In this document: positions 12,529 to 20,313 of the stretch, in pieces
How positions within the stretch are numbered: position 1 is the stretch's first letter
Layout: each line of letters opens with the position of its first letter
Assembly: GCA_003962895.1 (NCBI GenBank)
Contig: RXKI01000080.1
Coordinates: 1 to 37,334 of the forward strand
Direction: 5' to 3'
DNA from: Neisseriaceae bacterium
GTDB lineage: Bacteria > Pseudomonadota > Gammaproteobacteria > Burkholderiales > UBA11063
DNA: 37,334 nucleotides
Notes under the pieces: generated by a model
Told to the model about the DNA's origin: nothing
Database searches by the model: none
Seen by the model: the letters and a program-made list of their open reading frames with translations, nothing else
Program-made: the position numbers and the translations under genes

Positions 12529-12755
12529 TTAAAATCTCCATAGTTTGCTTTTTTTAATATATTTAATTCACATTCTTTAAATGTTATTTGATCGTTGTAT
12601 ATTTCTATAAATTCTTTATATTTAAGTTCTGCTGTTCCATCTGTGTTGAAAATTGCTTTTAAAGGAAGATTGGCAACAAAGAATTCATAATCATTCACAG
12701 CTTCCCATTTGAGAAGCGTGGGAATTCTGTCGTATTTGAAGGGAAGTTTTGGCAT
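12516..12755 (-). CDS. Non-repeat protein carrying the array's KCIV junction
   Basis: 79 residues starting MPKLPFKYDRIPTLLKWEAV. It has no GPAV/HR unit; the body is beta-like then helical (VNDYEFFVANLPLKAIF, ITFKECELNILKKANYG). Yet it ends GDFKCIV and overlaps the next MYCL start by the same 13 nt as the repeat genes. This suggests a foreign body joined to a conserved junction by recombination. Starts 1 nt after the stop of the 12757 gene. Confidence 0.75.
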   Translation of the reverse strand: MPKLPFKYDRIPTLLKWEAVNDYEFFVANLPLKAIFNTDGTAELKYKEFIEIYNDQITFKECELNILKKANYGDFKCIV

Positions 12756-12756
12756 T

Positions 12757-13674
12757 TTATTTTAAAGAAAGAATGTAAAAAACGTAAAATATTATAAAGG
12801 CAATTGCGAAAAGTGCTAGACCTATATCGAAGCCTAAACTTGACTCTTCTTTAAACCATTTCTTAATTCTTCTTATTTTGCTTGAGCATTTAATGAATTT
12901 TCCATTTTCATACCATTCATTATCTCCATTGGGTCTTGTGATAGCAGGACCATCTGTTCTATGAAGTTTGTTCCATGAATACCATTTTTCTGTCCCGTCT
13001 GAGAATTCCATTGCAGGACCATTTGTTCTATGTTTCAATCCGTATTGATACCATACTACAACGTCATTATAAAAGATTGCTGCTGGCTGGTCATCTTCGT
13101 CTCTGTGTAATTTGTCATCTTTGAACCAAAACCTTCCTGTTTTATCTGAAAGATAAGATACTTTTTCTTCTTCAAATTCTGTATATGTTTCTTTTGTTTT
13201 AATAGATTTTACTAAATCATTTTCATAAATAATTTCAATTTCATCATCTTTAGTTTGTTCAAGAATTCCGTGATTCCACCATTCTGCTCGGGAGACTTTT
13301 TCATTTTCTATATAATATTCAACTGCTGGCAGAGGAGATGTTCTGTGTTTGAGTCCTCTTTCGTACCAAACTTTTAGATTATCTTTGATTAAAGCAGGAT
13401 CATTTTCTCTGTGTCTAAGTCCCTTTTTATACCAAATTTTAATGTTTTCGGAATCGACTGCGGGTCCGTCTTCTCTATGTCTTTTCCCTTCAAAATACCA
13501 TTCTTCTCTTCCATTTTTATAGATGACTGCTGGACCATTGGTATTATGTAATTTATTCTTGTGTAAAATTTGTATTTTCTTTTTAGAGATTTTCAGACTT
13601 TGAAAATCTTCTAAAGAGTTTAGACAAAGATTTATTTTTTCTCTGAACTCTTCGTCTGTAAATGGCTTATCCAT
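12757..13674 (-). CDS. Long membrane-anchored MORN-like repeat protein
   Basis: 305 residues. An N-terminal helical segment (DEEFREKINLCLNSLEDF) is followed by seven units (HNTNGPAVIY, HREDGPAVDS, HRENDPALIK, HRTSPLPAVEY, HRDEDDQPAAIF, HRTNGPAMEF, HRTDGPAITR), an FIKCSS remnant of the usual end, a basic stretch (KIRRIKKWFKEE) and a C-terminal membrane helix (IGLALFAIAFIIFYVFYIL). The repeats would be displayed on one face of the membrane, probably cytoplasmic by the positive-inside rule. The only member with a C-terminal anchor. Its ATG shares a base with the upstream TAA. Confidence 0.86.
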   Translation of the reverse strand: MDKPFTDEEFREKINLCLNSLEDFQSLKISKKKIQILHKNKLHNTNGPAVIYKNGREEWYFEGKRHREDGPAVDSENIKIWYKKGLRHRENDPALIKDNLKVWYERGLKHRTSPLPAVEYYIENEKVSRAEWWNHGILEQTKDDEIEIIYENDLVKSIKTKETYTEFEEEKVSYLSDKTGRFWFKDDKLHRDEDDQPAAIFYNDVVVWYQYGLKHRTNGPAMEFSDGTEKWYSWNKLHRTDGPAITRPNGDNEWYENGKFIKCSSKIRRIKKWFKEESSLGFDIGLALFAIAFIIFYVFYILSLK

Positions 13675-14084
13675 TAAAATCTTTCCTGAGCAGCTTTTAG
13701 AGATTCGATGAATTTATCTTTTTTGTTAATTTTATCGAAAGCATCTTCCCAAATTTTTTGTATCTTTTGTTTAAGATTTTTATCTTTAATGGTTCTAGTT
13801 TCCCAATGTGCTGAGACTCCGATGAGTTTCATGATAGGGCACCTTTGGTCTTCTGTTAAATTTTCACTCATATAATTGTTGGCATGCCAAGTAGCGTTTG
13901 ATTTGTTTTCTTGTAGAATCAAATCATCATAGATTTCTTGCTCGTTTTCAAATGTAGCTTGCCAAACTGCAAAATCGTTTTGAGAAGAATTCTCTGGAAC
14001 AATCGGTTTTGTTCCATTCTTGATATATTCTTTAAGTGCATCCATTGCGTCGTCAACGCATGATCTTTTAGATACTTCGTTCAT
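13674..14084 (-). CDS. Helical protein of unknown function
   Basis: 136 residues starting MNEVSKRSCVDDAMDALKEY, no MORN-like unit. It is mostly helical and charged, with WHANNYMSENLTEDQRCP in the middle and a Lys-rich C-terminus (KQKIQKIWEDAFDKINKKD). ATG overlaps the stop of the preceding 36-residue membrane peptide (ATGA), so the two are probably co-translated. Confidence 0.78.
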   Translation of the reverse strand: MNEVSKRSCVDDAMDALKEYIKNGTKPIVPENSSQNDFAVWQATFENEQEIYDDLILQENKSNATWHANNYMSENLTEDQRCPIMKLIGVSAHWETRTIKDKNLKQKIQKIWEDAFDKINKKDKFIESLKAAQERF

Positions 14085-14191
14085 TTTACTTCTTCTTCCA
14101 TAAGTAGTTGGAATGTTGAAATTGCAAAAAACAAAACCAGTGCAAGAAAAGGAATTAAAAAGATAATTGCTAAAAGAATTAAGATAATCAT
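14081..14191 (-). CDS. 36-residue membrane peptide
   Basis: Almost wholly hydrophobic (MIILILLAIIFLIPFLALVL), then FFAISTFQLL and an acidic MEEEVK end. TGA overlaps the ATG of the next gene, and its ATG lies directly after the upstream stop. The arrangement suggests a small partner of its neighbours. Confidence 0.65.
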   Translation of the reverse strand: MIILILLAIIFLIPFLALVLFFAISTFQLLMEEEVK

Positions 14192-14542
14192 TTAAAATCC
14201 TGACAGCATGAGGTCTCTTACTGTTTCCATTTCGAAATTGTCTTCGAATTTAGCTCCATTTTTGTGATATTCGTCAGCAACGTATTCACAAATTTTAGGA
14301 TCAATTGTTGCATAACAATTTTCAAATTGTTTAAGTTTTATTGTTGTTTTATCTTTTTCTAAGCGTTCTATTTCTTCTAGTGAACAACAACCTTTTTCTT
14401 CAAATTCAATAGCAGCTTCAATTGGGCTTAACATTTTTGTAGCTTCAATTGGGCTTAACATTTTTGTTTTTCTACCTGCAATTAAAATTATACAAAAGAT
14501 CATTGTTACAAATGCAATTGAGGTTTGAACGTAATCATACAT
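14192..14542 (-). CDS. Membrane-anchored protein with a duplicated 9-residue segment
   Basis: 116 residues from ATG 14542, which lies within the end of the upstream gene (8-nt overlap); a longer frame from 14617 is less likely. N-terminal membrane helix (TSIAFVTMIFCIILIAG), then TKMLSPIEA twice in a row, then a charged cytoplasmic-type domain (EEIERLEKDKTTIKL, NCYATIDPKICEYVADEYHK). The duplication is encoded by an exact 27-bp tandem repeat, so it is recent. Function unknown. Confidence 0.75.
   Translation of the reverse strand: MYDYVQTSIAFVTMIFCIILIAGRKTKMLSPIEATKMLSPIEAAIEFEEKGCCSLEEIERLEKDKTTIKLKQFENCYATIDPKICEYVADEYHKNGAKFEDNFEMETVRDLMLSGF
14414..14467. repeat. Exact 27-bp tandem duplication
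   Basis: Two identical 27-bp copies (14414-14440 and 14441-14467) starting AGCTTCAATTGGGC and ending TTTTTGT, inside the 14192 gene. The length is a multiple of three and the frame is kept. Confidence 0.93.
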
Positions 14543-14747
14543 TGGGATTCTCCGCAGACAGGTTTTGCAGGTAGGTGCGGACTTTGTTTCTAAGATCAGT
14601 GATATTATGGGCACCAACTTCGTAGTCGTCAGATAGAGTTAACCAAAAGTAATGCTCTAATCCATCACCCGAGATTTCTTTGCTACTGTGATGTCGTATC
14701 ATCATTTCAACAACAGTTTCAATTGGCAAACATATTTTTTCATTCAT
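14535..14747 (-). CDS. Small protein of unknown function
   Basis: 70 residues from ATG 14747 (MNEKICLPIETVVEMMIRHH), 1 nt after the upstream stop. A longer frame begins at a TTG inside the upstream gene and is not favoured. Middle: GLEHYFWLTLSDDYEVGAHN; the C-terminal helix is DLRNKVRTYLQNLSAE. Overlaps the next gene by 8 nt. Confidence 0.72.
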   Translation of the reverse strand: MNEKICLPIETVVEMMIRHHSSKEISGDGLEHYFWLTLSDDYEVGAHNITDLRNKVRTYLQNLSAENPNV

Positions 14748-14748
14748 T

Positions 14749-15033
14749 TTAAATGATTTCGTCAAAGAAGAGTGTGTTGAATTTTACTGTTATTTTTGCG
14801 TCTAAGGTTTTTTCCATAACTTTCATTGTTTTCTCATATTTTTCTATTTCTTTTAAAGATTCTGTTTTATCTTTTTCCTTTAAGTATTGGCATTCTATTT
14901 GATATTTTTTTATTTTTGCTAAATTTTGATATGACATTTCTGCTTGATAGATTCCGCAATAGGAACATTTGTATATTTTTTTTCTTATACAAATAAATCT
15001 ATTTCTAGATTTGCATTGAAGGCATTCTTTCAT
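14749..15033 (-). CDS. Small zinc-ribbon, coiled-coil protein
   Basis: 94 residues from ATG 15033. C4-LQ-C7 and C23-SY-C26 form a zinc-ribbon-like N-terminal module (KECLQCKSRNRF, KCSYCGIYQ), followed by a Lys/Glu-rich helix (ECQYLKEKDKTESLKEIEKY) likely to be a coiled coil, and a C-terminal VKFNTLFFDEII. A TTG 15 nt upstream would extend it by five residues. It may be a nucleic-acid-binding or adaptor protein. Confidence 0.75.
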   Translation of the reverse strand: MKECLQCKSRNRFICIRKKIYKCSYCGIYQAEMSYQNLAKIKKYQIECQYLKEKDKTESLKEIEKYEKTMKVMEKTLDAKITVKFNTLFFDEII

Positions 15034-15048
15034 GAATTTGAAGTCCAA

Positions 15049-15127
15049 TCAAAATTGATATAACTTATCATGTCAATGAAATATAAGTTATTGCCGATTA
15101 AATACACTCCATTACCATAACTTTCCT
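15049..15127 (-). other. Short spacer with a decayed C-terminal unit
   Basis: On the minus strand one frame reads YGNGVYLIGNNLYFIDM after the stop of the 15128 gene, resembling the YGNKQYFYENGVYLG end of the 23857/27037 proteins. It lacks a start and is probably a frameshifted leftover of the repeat gene's usual terminus. Confidence 0.4.
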
Positions 15128-15436
15128 CTATTCTCCATAATGTTTTTCTCCATTAATCCAATATTCTTTAAAACCTCTTTTAATGACTGCGGGGAGATCA
15201 TAATCACGATGTAGTTTTCCTTCAACCCACCATTCTCTATCGCCATTTATAAATTCGACTGCTGGAAGATCATAATCTCTATGTGTGCGTCCAAATTTCA
15301 GCCAATGTTTAGTTCCATCATAATATTCTAAAGCTGGACCTTTAGTTCTATGTGATAACAATATTCTATTTTTTGTTGTTTTTGACGAATACCATTTTTT
15401 AGTTTCGTTAAATCTTTCTTTTATTCTAGTGAACAT
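15128..15436 (-). CDS. MORN-like repeat protein, truncated end
   Basis: 102 residues starting MFTRIKERFNETKKWYSSKT. Units HRTKGPALEY, HRDYDLPAVEF, HRDYDLPAVIK; two consecutive HRDYDLPAV units show recent internal duplication. It ends NGEKHYGE, without the GNKQYWF terminal unit, and decayed terminal-unit sequence follows. The ATG adjoins the upstream TAA. Confidence 0.82.
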   Translation of the reverse strand: MFTRIKERFNETKKWYSSKTTKNRILLSHRTKGPALEYYDGTKHWLKFGRTHRDYDLPAVEFINGDREWWVEGKLHRDYDLPAVIKRGFKEYWINGEKHYGE

Positions 15437-15730
15437 TTATTTAGCCTTTTCCCAACGAGTGAGGAGACCGTATTCGTGCCATTCTCGATCTCCGTTTGGA
15501 TAGATCACAGAGGGTCCATCTTCACGATGTAGCTGTCCAGAATTCATCCATACTTTGAGTCCTGTTTTGTAAACAATGGCTGGCAAATCGCTTTCTCGGT
15601 GTTTGAAGCCATTGAACCACCATTGTCTGTCTCCATTTGCATATTCGACCGCTGGTCGGATATCTCTATGGATTTTATTGTTTAAAAACCAAGTTCTTTT
15701 TTCAGAATCGATGATTAGTTTAATTGCCAT
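15437..15730 (-). CDS. MORN-like repeat protein
   Basis: 97 residues starting MAIKLIIDSEKRTWFLNNKI, the same N-terminus as the 16641 gene. Units HRDIRPAVEY, HRESDLPAIVY and HREDGPSVIY; ends GLLTRWEKAK. The leader (TTAAAGAAAAACAAATG) and even the last codons of the upstream gene (HLN-stop) are shared with the 16641 locus, so the duplication extends past the gene start. Confidence 0.85.
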   Translation of the reverse strand: MAIKLIIDSEKRTWFLNNKIHRDIRPAVEYANGDRQWWFNGFKHRESDLPAIVYKTGLKVWMNSGQLHREDGPSVIYPNGDREWHEYGLLTRWEKAK

Positions 15731-15740
15731 TTGTTTTTCT

Positions 15741-16181
15741 TTAATTTAAGTGATTAAATTTCACAAATTCTCCACATTCGAAGAAATATTGTTTATTCCC
15801 ATATGTGACTGCTGGTCCTTCTCGTCTATGTCTTTGTCCCATAAAATACCATTCTTCGTCGCCATTTAAATAAACAATTGCTGGTCCGTTTATTCGATGA
15901 AGTTTATCGTGTCTATACCATTCTTTTGTTCCGTTTTTGTAACAAATAGCTGGGCTATCTGAGAATGAATGCAGTTCAATTTTAACAGAGGATACTCTAG
16001 CAAAAGTTGCACAAAAGCATTCATCTTCAATTTTTTCATAAGGGAATCCATTGTCGTACCATGATTTCCCTCCATTTCTCCATTTAATTGCTGGACCTCT
16101 TTTTCTATGATAGGCATATAGTTTTTTTTCTATCAACTTTTTCCATGATTCTTTTCCTTTCACTCTTTCCATAGCATACAT
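15741..16181 (-). CDS. MORN-like repeat protein
   Basis: 146 residues starting MYAMERVKGKESWKKLIEKK. Units HRKRGPAIKW, a diverged SDSPAICY, HRINGPAIVY and HRREGPAVTY; the variable stretch is ECFCATFARVSSVKIE. The end is FVKFNHLN instead of KCIV, its last codons matching those of the phosphatase gene at 17107, a trace of recombination at the gene boundary. Confidence 0.86.
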   Translation of the reverse strand: MYAMERVKGKESWKKLIEKKLYAYHRKRGPAIKWRNGGKSWYDNGFPYEKIEDECFCATFARVSSVKIELHSFSDSPAICYKNGTKEWYRHDKLHRINGPAIVYLNGDEEWYFMGQRHRREGPAVTYGNKQYFFECGEFVKFNHLN

Positions 16182-16182
16182 T

Positions 16183-16653
16183 TTAAACCTCTTTTATTGT
16201 TTCTTTTTTGATAAAATTGCCATACTCGAAGAAGTATTGTTTATTGCCGTATATTACAGCAGGTCCATTTTCTCTATGTCTTTCTCCATTAACCCAATAT
16301 TCTACATCGCCATTTGAATAAATAATAGCAGGCTCTATATGTCGATGTAGAAAACCAAAACAAGGAGTAATTATTTGTTTTTTTCTCCACTCTTTTGTGC
16401 CATTATCCCAAATTATTTCAGGACAATCACTTCTAAAGTTAGATAAAACAAGATAATCTTCTCTTCTGAAGTATTCGACTCCATTTATATACCATTCTAC
16501 AAAAACGCCTCTAATGTCTTCTTCAATTAACGCTGGTCCTTTTTTTCTGTGAAGTTGAAATTGGAATTTTCCTTTAATAAAACCCCAACTTTTTTTTGTA
16601 GTAGCTGGGCGGGAATATTCATATTTTTTTGAAGTTATGTTTAAACAATACAT
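16183..16653 (-). CDS. MORN-like repeat protein
   Basis: 156 residues starting MYCLNITSKKYEYSRPATTK. Units HRKKGPALIE, a diverged DCPEIIW, HRHIEPAIIY and HRENGPAVIY. The middle (VEWYINGVEYFRREDYLVL) places it in the subfamily of 11202 and 21533. Ends FIKKETIKEV; 13-nt overlap at its start. Confidence 0.86.
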   Translation of the reverse strand: MYCLNITSKKYEYSRPATTKKSWGFIKGKFQFQLHRKKGPALIEEDIRGVFVEWYINGVEYFRREDYLVLSNFRSDCPEIIWDNGTKEWRKKQIITPCFGFLHRHIEPAIIYSNGDVEYWVNGERHRENGPAVIYGNKQYFFEYGNFIKKETIKEV

Positions 16654-17096
16654 TTTTGAAATTCTCCTTCTTCAAACCAGCATTGTTTATTGCCAATGGT
16701 CACAGCAGGACCATCTATTCTATGTCTCTTTCCAAGATACCACCACTCTTCGTCTAAATTTGAGTAAACAACTGCTGGACCGTCTATTCTGTGCAATTTT
16801 CCATCAAAATGCCATTCTTTAGTTCCATTTTTATAAAAAACAGAAGGAAGATCGCCAAAAGAATGGAGCAAGGCTGTCATTTTTAGCACAGCCTGTCCCC
16901 CTTGAACAAATCCTCTTTGAATAAAAAATGTAGAAGTAGAATATTGTGTTTTATCAACAAAAAATTTTGATCCAAAAGAAAAATATTCTAATTCACCGTC
17001 AAAATATTCAACTGCTGGTTTTAATTTATCTCTATGGATTTTGTTATTTTTAAACCAAGTTCTTTTTTCAGAATTCATGATGAGCTTAGTTGCCAT
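16641..17096 (-). CDS. MORN-like repeat protein
   Basis: 151 residues. N-terminus MATKLIMNSEKRTWFKNNKI is a duplicate of the 15437 protein, while the C-terminal half (HRIDGPAVVY, HRIDGPAVTI, FQKCIV) is of the standard type. The middle FFIQRGFVQGGQAVLKM is unique. It therefore looks like a chimera of one member's start and another's end. Confidence 0.86.
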   Translation of the reverse strand: MATKLIMNSEKRTWFKNNKIHRDKLKPAVEYFDGELEYFSFGSKFFVDKTQYSTSTFFIQRGFVQGGQAVLKMTALLHSFGDLPSVFYKNGTKEWHFDGKLHRIDGPAVVYSNLDEEWWYLGKRHRIDGPAVTIGNKQCWFEEGEFQKCIV

Positions 17097-17106
17097 TTGT
17101 TTTTCT

Positions 17107-17670
17107 TTAATTTAAATGGTCTGTACTTTTGTATAGATTGTCTAAGTCATTTGTATCTGTGATGCAGCAATTTTTTATAGTTCCGTCCCATTCTGGACAG
17201 TATTGTACATTTTCATTTTTTGCGAATCTTATCAAGATGTCAATAGGAGTTCCGTGAGAAACCACTATGCAATTTTCATCTTTATATTTTTCCCAAAAAA
17301 GTTTTAATCTTTCAATAACTGATTGATCGTCTTCATGTCCTTTAACTTTTAGTTTACTGTTTATTTCGTGCCAATCATCTATTTTAAATCCATTCTTTTC
17401 TATTTGATGTTCTAGAATTAAATTGTTTGGTTTTATTTCCAATCCATTATAAGCTGCAATGTGTAAAGAAGTTTCGAATGTTCTTTTTAATGGACTTGTA
17501 ATTATTTTTGAATAATGTTTTTGTTGGTTTTTTCTAATTTCATCTAAATATACTTCAAGAAAAAGTGCTGTTTTATTTGCTTGCTCTATTCCTAATTTAG
17601 TTAAGCTGGAATTATGGTGATTGGTTAGTTTTGCGTTGAATTCGCTTTGAGCATGTCTAATAAGAATCAT
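17107..17670 (-). CDS. Histidine phosphatase (phosphoglycerate-mutase-like) superfamily protein
   Basis: 187 residues. MILIRHAQSEF carries the catalytic RH motif (R5, H6), followed by LTKLGIEQA, SPLKRTFET (R63) and VVSHGTPI (H139), the full signature of the superfamily. Members hydrolyse phosphate esters through a phospho-His; the substrate cannot be told. The usual RHG is RHA here, a common variant. It sits alone among repeat genes and its last codons (HLN) share sequence with the end of 15741. Possible roles are nucleotide or sugar-phosphate metabolism during infection (inference). Confidence 0.88.
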   Translation of the reverse strand: MILIRHAQSEFNAKLTNHHNSSLTKLGIEQANKTALFLEVYLDEIRKNQQKHYSKIITSPLKRTFETSLHIAAYNGLEIKPNNLILEHQIEKNGFKIDDWHEINSKLKVKGHEDDQSVIERLKLFWEKYKDENCIVVSHGTPIDILIRFAKNENVQYCPEWDGTIKNCCITDTNDLDNLYKSTDHLN

Positions 17671-17680
17671 TTGTTTCTTT

Positions 17681-18232
17681 CTAGAGATTTTTGGTTTCTT
17701 CTGAATACTGTAAAAATTGTCCTAATGTATACCAATATTTTTTATTTCCATGAATAATCGCTGGCAGGATTTCTCTGTGTCTCTTCCCAAGATACCACCA
17801 CTCTTTATCACCATTTGCATATTCTATCGCTGGGTATGGGTAGTTGTGTAGACAATCTTGAAAATAATGTTCGATTGTCCCATTTGGGTAGACTCTTTTT
17901 TTTAAATTATCTTGACGATACCATTCTTTAGTTCCGTCTCCGTAAGTAACAGTTGGTTCTCCAAAAAAAGAATCTAACATAGAAACTCCATCTATTTCTA
18001 TAAATGTATATTTATTAATTGTGTTTGGCGGTGGATAAAAAAAATCAAGAAGTAGAGAATTACTGTGAATTTCTTTGAAATAGAATCTATTTCCCAAACA
18101 CCAATATTCTTCTTGATTTTCTTTTTTTAAAGCTGGTCCTCTTTTTCTATGTAAAACAAATCCGCTTCTGCTGATTGTGCTATATCTTTTTAACCAAAGT
18201 TCTTCTGATTTTTTTCTTTTTAAACTATACAT
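17681..18232 (-). CDS. MORN-like repeat protein
   Basis: 183 residues starting MYSLKRKKSEELWLKRYSTI. Units HRKRGPALKK, a diverged GEPTVTY, NYPYPAIEY and HREILPAIIH. The variable region is long and Pro/Ser-rich (SNSLLLDFFYPPPNTINKY). The end is YWYTLGQFLQYSEETKNL, clearly drifted from the standard terminal unit. Confidence 0.85.
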   Translation of the reverse strand: MYSLKRKKSEELWLKRYSTISRSGFVLHRKRGPALKKENQEEYWCLGNRFYFKEIHSNSLLLDFFYPPPNTINKYTFIEIDGVSMLDSFFGEPTVTYGDGTKEWYRQDNLKKRVYPNGTIEHYFQDCLHNYPYPAIEYANGDKEWWYLGKRHREILPAIIHGNKKYWYTLGQFLQYSEETKNL

Positions 18233-18657
18233 TTGATAAATTCTCCATTTTCAAAAAAATATTGTTTATTGCCATAGATTACAGCAGGACCATCTTCTCT
18301 ATGTCTTTTTCCAAAAAACCAATATTCTTGGTCGCCATTCTGATAAATTATAGCTGGGAGTTCTCTTCTATGCGGGTAATTACAATAATGCCATTTTTTA
18401 GTCCCATTCTTGTAAATTACTGCTGGTTCGTCTGCAAAAGAACTTAGAACAAAGTTGTTTTTATAACAAGATGTGACATAAGAACAAAATTCTGTCTTTT
18501 CTTTAAAATATTCCTTTCCCCAAAAATACCAACGCTTTATATTTAAAAAACTATATGCTGGTCCTTTTTTTCTGTGAGTTAAATTGTCAACCAAATAATC
18601 TCTTTGCCAAATCTCTTCTACAGAATTATTTATCTTTCTTCTTTTTAAGATATGCAC
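18220..18657 (-). CDS. MORN-like repeat protein
   Basis: 145 residues starting MHILKRRKINNSVEEIWQRD. Units HRKKGPAYSF, DEPAVIY, HRRELPAIIY and HREDGPAVIY; ends FIKCIV. The variable middle has three Cys/Tyr-rich residues (TEFCSYVTSCYKNN). 13-nt overlaps on both sides. Confidence 0.87.
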   Translation of the reverse strand: MHILKRRKINNSVEEIWQRDYLVDNLTHRKKGPAYSFLNIKRWYFWGKEYFKEKTEFCSYVTSCYKNNFVLSSFADEPAVIYKNGTKKWHYCNYPHRRELPAIIYQNGDQEYWFFGKRHREDGPAVIYGNKQYFFENGEFIKCIV

Positions 18658-19103
18658 TTTTTAAATTCCCCATTTTTATACCAATATTGTTTATTGCCAT
18701 AGATTACAGCAGGACCATCTTCTCTATGTCTTTTTCCTTGAATCCAATATTCTTTGTCCCCATTTGAGTAAACTACTGCTGGACCGTCCCTTCTGTGCAA
18801 ATCATCAATACAATACCATTCTTTAGTTCCATTTTTATAAATTATTGCTGGGTTATCTGAAAATGAATGAAGATGAGCTATTTTGGTGACAGGCTTCATT
18901 GTTAAAGTTTCTGTCGAGAAGTCAGTTTCAATTTTTTGATATTGAATTCCTGCGTCGTGCCATTCTTCGCTTCCGTTTTCCCATGTAAGTGCTGGTCCTT
19001 TTTTTCTGTGAAAGCCTTTTTTTAAAAGTTTCCAATATTCTTTGAGATGATAATTTTTTTTTAAAGATACCTTTTTTATTTTTAATCTAATCAAGACATA
19101 CAT
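18645..19103 (-). CDS. MORN-like repeat protein
   Basis: 152 residues starting MYVLIRLKIKKVSLKKNYHL. Units HRKKGPALTW, DNPAIIY, HRRDGPAVVY and HREDGPAVIY; ends FKKCIS. The middle IETDFSTETLTMKPVTK links it to the STE(I/T)R subfamily. A 17-nt overlap with the upstream gene replaces the usual 13. Confidence 0.87.
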   Translation of the reverse strand: MYVLIRLKIKKVSLKKNYHLKEYWKLLKKGFHRKKGPALTWENGSEEWHDAGIQYQKIETDFSTETLTMKPVTKIAHLHSFSDNPAIIYKNGTKEWYCIDDLHRRDGPAVVYSNGDKEYWIQGKRHREDGPAVIYGNKQYWYKNGEFKKCIS

Positions 19104-19878
19104 CTGCTTCTCCGTTTATTTCTCCAAGTTTATAAAAATATTTTTTCTTTCCATAAACCACAGCGGGACCGTCCCATCGATGTCTTTTCCCGTAATACCA
19201 CCATTCTTTGTCGCCATTTGAGTAAACTACTGCTGGTCCTTTTTTTCGATGCAGTATCCCTTCATTATGCCACTCTTTTGTTCCATTTTTGTATATAATT
19301 GAAGGTTTGTCGTCAATGCTTTCAATGATATATTCTTTAGATTTTTCAAATATTTTTCTTATTTCCTTCCCATCTTTTGTGCAAACTGTTTTAAAATAAT
19401 ATCTTTTGCCAAAATTAAAATATTCTTTTATTTTGCCTTCTATAACGGCTGGCTTGTTATCGCCCCTATGAAACTGATCTTTGAAAGCCCAAACTAAATT
19501 TTTTCTATTTATTATAGCAGGTTTATCTCCCATTCTATGTAATTGCCCTTTTTCAAACCAATTTAAACTTTCAGATGATATCACAGCAGGAAGACCATAA
19601 TCTCTATGTGTTACACCATTTTTAAACCATTGTTTCAAATCAGGGCTTATTCGTGCTGGGAAGTCTCCATCTCTATGAATTTTTCCAAAATTCCACCATT
19701 CTTTAGTTCCATTTTTGTATTCAATTGCAGGAAGATCGTGGTCTCTGTGTCTTTTTCCACGATTCCACCATTCTTGATCTCCATTACAATAAATTACTGC
19801 TGGTCCATTGTGTCTATGTTTATAACCATTGGCAGTCCATTTTCTTGAATTGACTTCATTTAAAATTAAACTATACAT
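19087..19878 (-). CDS. Long MORN-like repeat protein with nine units
   Basis: 263 residues starting MYSLILNEVNSRKWTANGYK. The units run almost without interruption: HRHNGPAVIY, HRDHDLPAIEY, HRDGDFPARIS, HRDYGLPAVIS, HRMGDKPAIIN, HRGDNKPAVIE, a diverged DDKPSIIY, HRKKGPAVVY and HRWDGPAVVY. It ends GEINGEADVCLD instead of EFIKCIV, and the overlap with the next gene is 17 nt. The most repeat-rich member, likely an extended beta structure. Confidence 0.87.
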   Translation of the reverse strand: MYSLILNEVNSRKWTANGYKHRHNGPAVIYCNGDQEWWNRGKRHRDHDLPAIEYKNGTKEWWNFGKIHRDGDFPARISPDLKQWFKNGVTHRDYGLPAVISSESLNWFEKGQLHRMGDKPAIINRKNLVWAFKDQFHRGDNKPAVIEGKIKEYFNFGKRYYFKTVCTKDGKEIRKIFEKSKEYIIESIDDKPSIIYKNGTKEWHNEGILHRKKGPAVVYSNGDKEWWYYGKRHRWDGPAVVYGKKKYFYKLGEINGEADVCLD

Positions 19879-20312
19879 TTGATAAATTCCCCATTTTCAA
19901 ACCAGTATTTTTTATTGCCATAAATTACAGCAGGACCATCTATTCTATGTTTTTGTCCTAGAAACCACCATTCTTCATCGCCATTTGCGTAAACCACAGC
20001 AGGAGCGTTTTCTCTATGAATAGAACCATATCGGTGCCATTCTTTTGTTCCGTTTTTGTAAATTACTGCTGGTTTGTCTGAAAAAGAATGTGTTTGAATT
20101 ATGCAAAATTTGACTTCAATATAGGTTTCAATAAAGTTTTCTGTTTTGAATACTCTATAACAAATCCCATTGTCGAACCAAGATTCTGTTCCATCTTCAT
20201 AAGTTATTGCTGGTCCGTTTTTTCTATGAAAACATAGCACAGAGTTAGCTTTTTTTAAATCAACTTTTTGCCATACTTCTTTACGACCACCTTTTCTTTT
20301 CAAAAAATACAT
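19866..20312 (-). CDS. MORN-like repeat protein
   Basis: 148 residues starting MYFLKRKGGRKEVWQKVDLK. Units HRKNGPAITY, DKPAVIY, HRENAPAVVY and HRIDGPAVIY; ends FIKCIV. Variable part: YRVFKTENFIETYIEVKF. Follows the stop of the 20314 gene by 1 nt. Confidence 0.87.
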   Translation of the reverse strand: MYFLKRKGGRKEVWQKVDLKKANSVLCFHRKNGPAITYEDGTESWFDNGICYRVFKTENFIETYIEVKFCIIQTHSFSDKPAVIYKNGTKEWHRYGSIHRENAPAVVYANGDEEWWFLGQKHRIDGPAVIYGNKKYWFENGEFIKCIV

Positions 20313-20313
20313 T

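Noticed and set aside
14192-14617. Longer form of the 14192 protein with CKTC motif
   Set aside because: The extra 25 residues lie in the upstream gene in another frame; the start at 14542 fits the overlapping-gene style.
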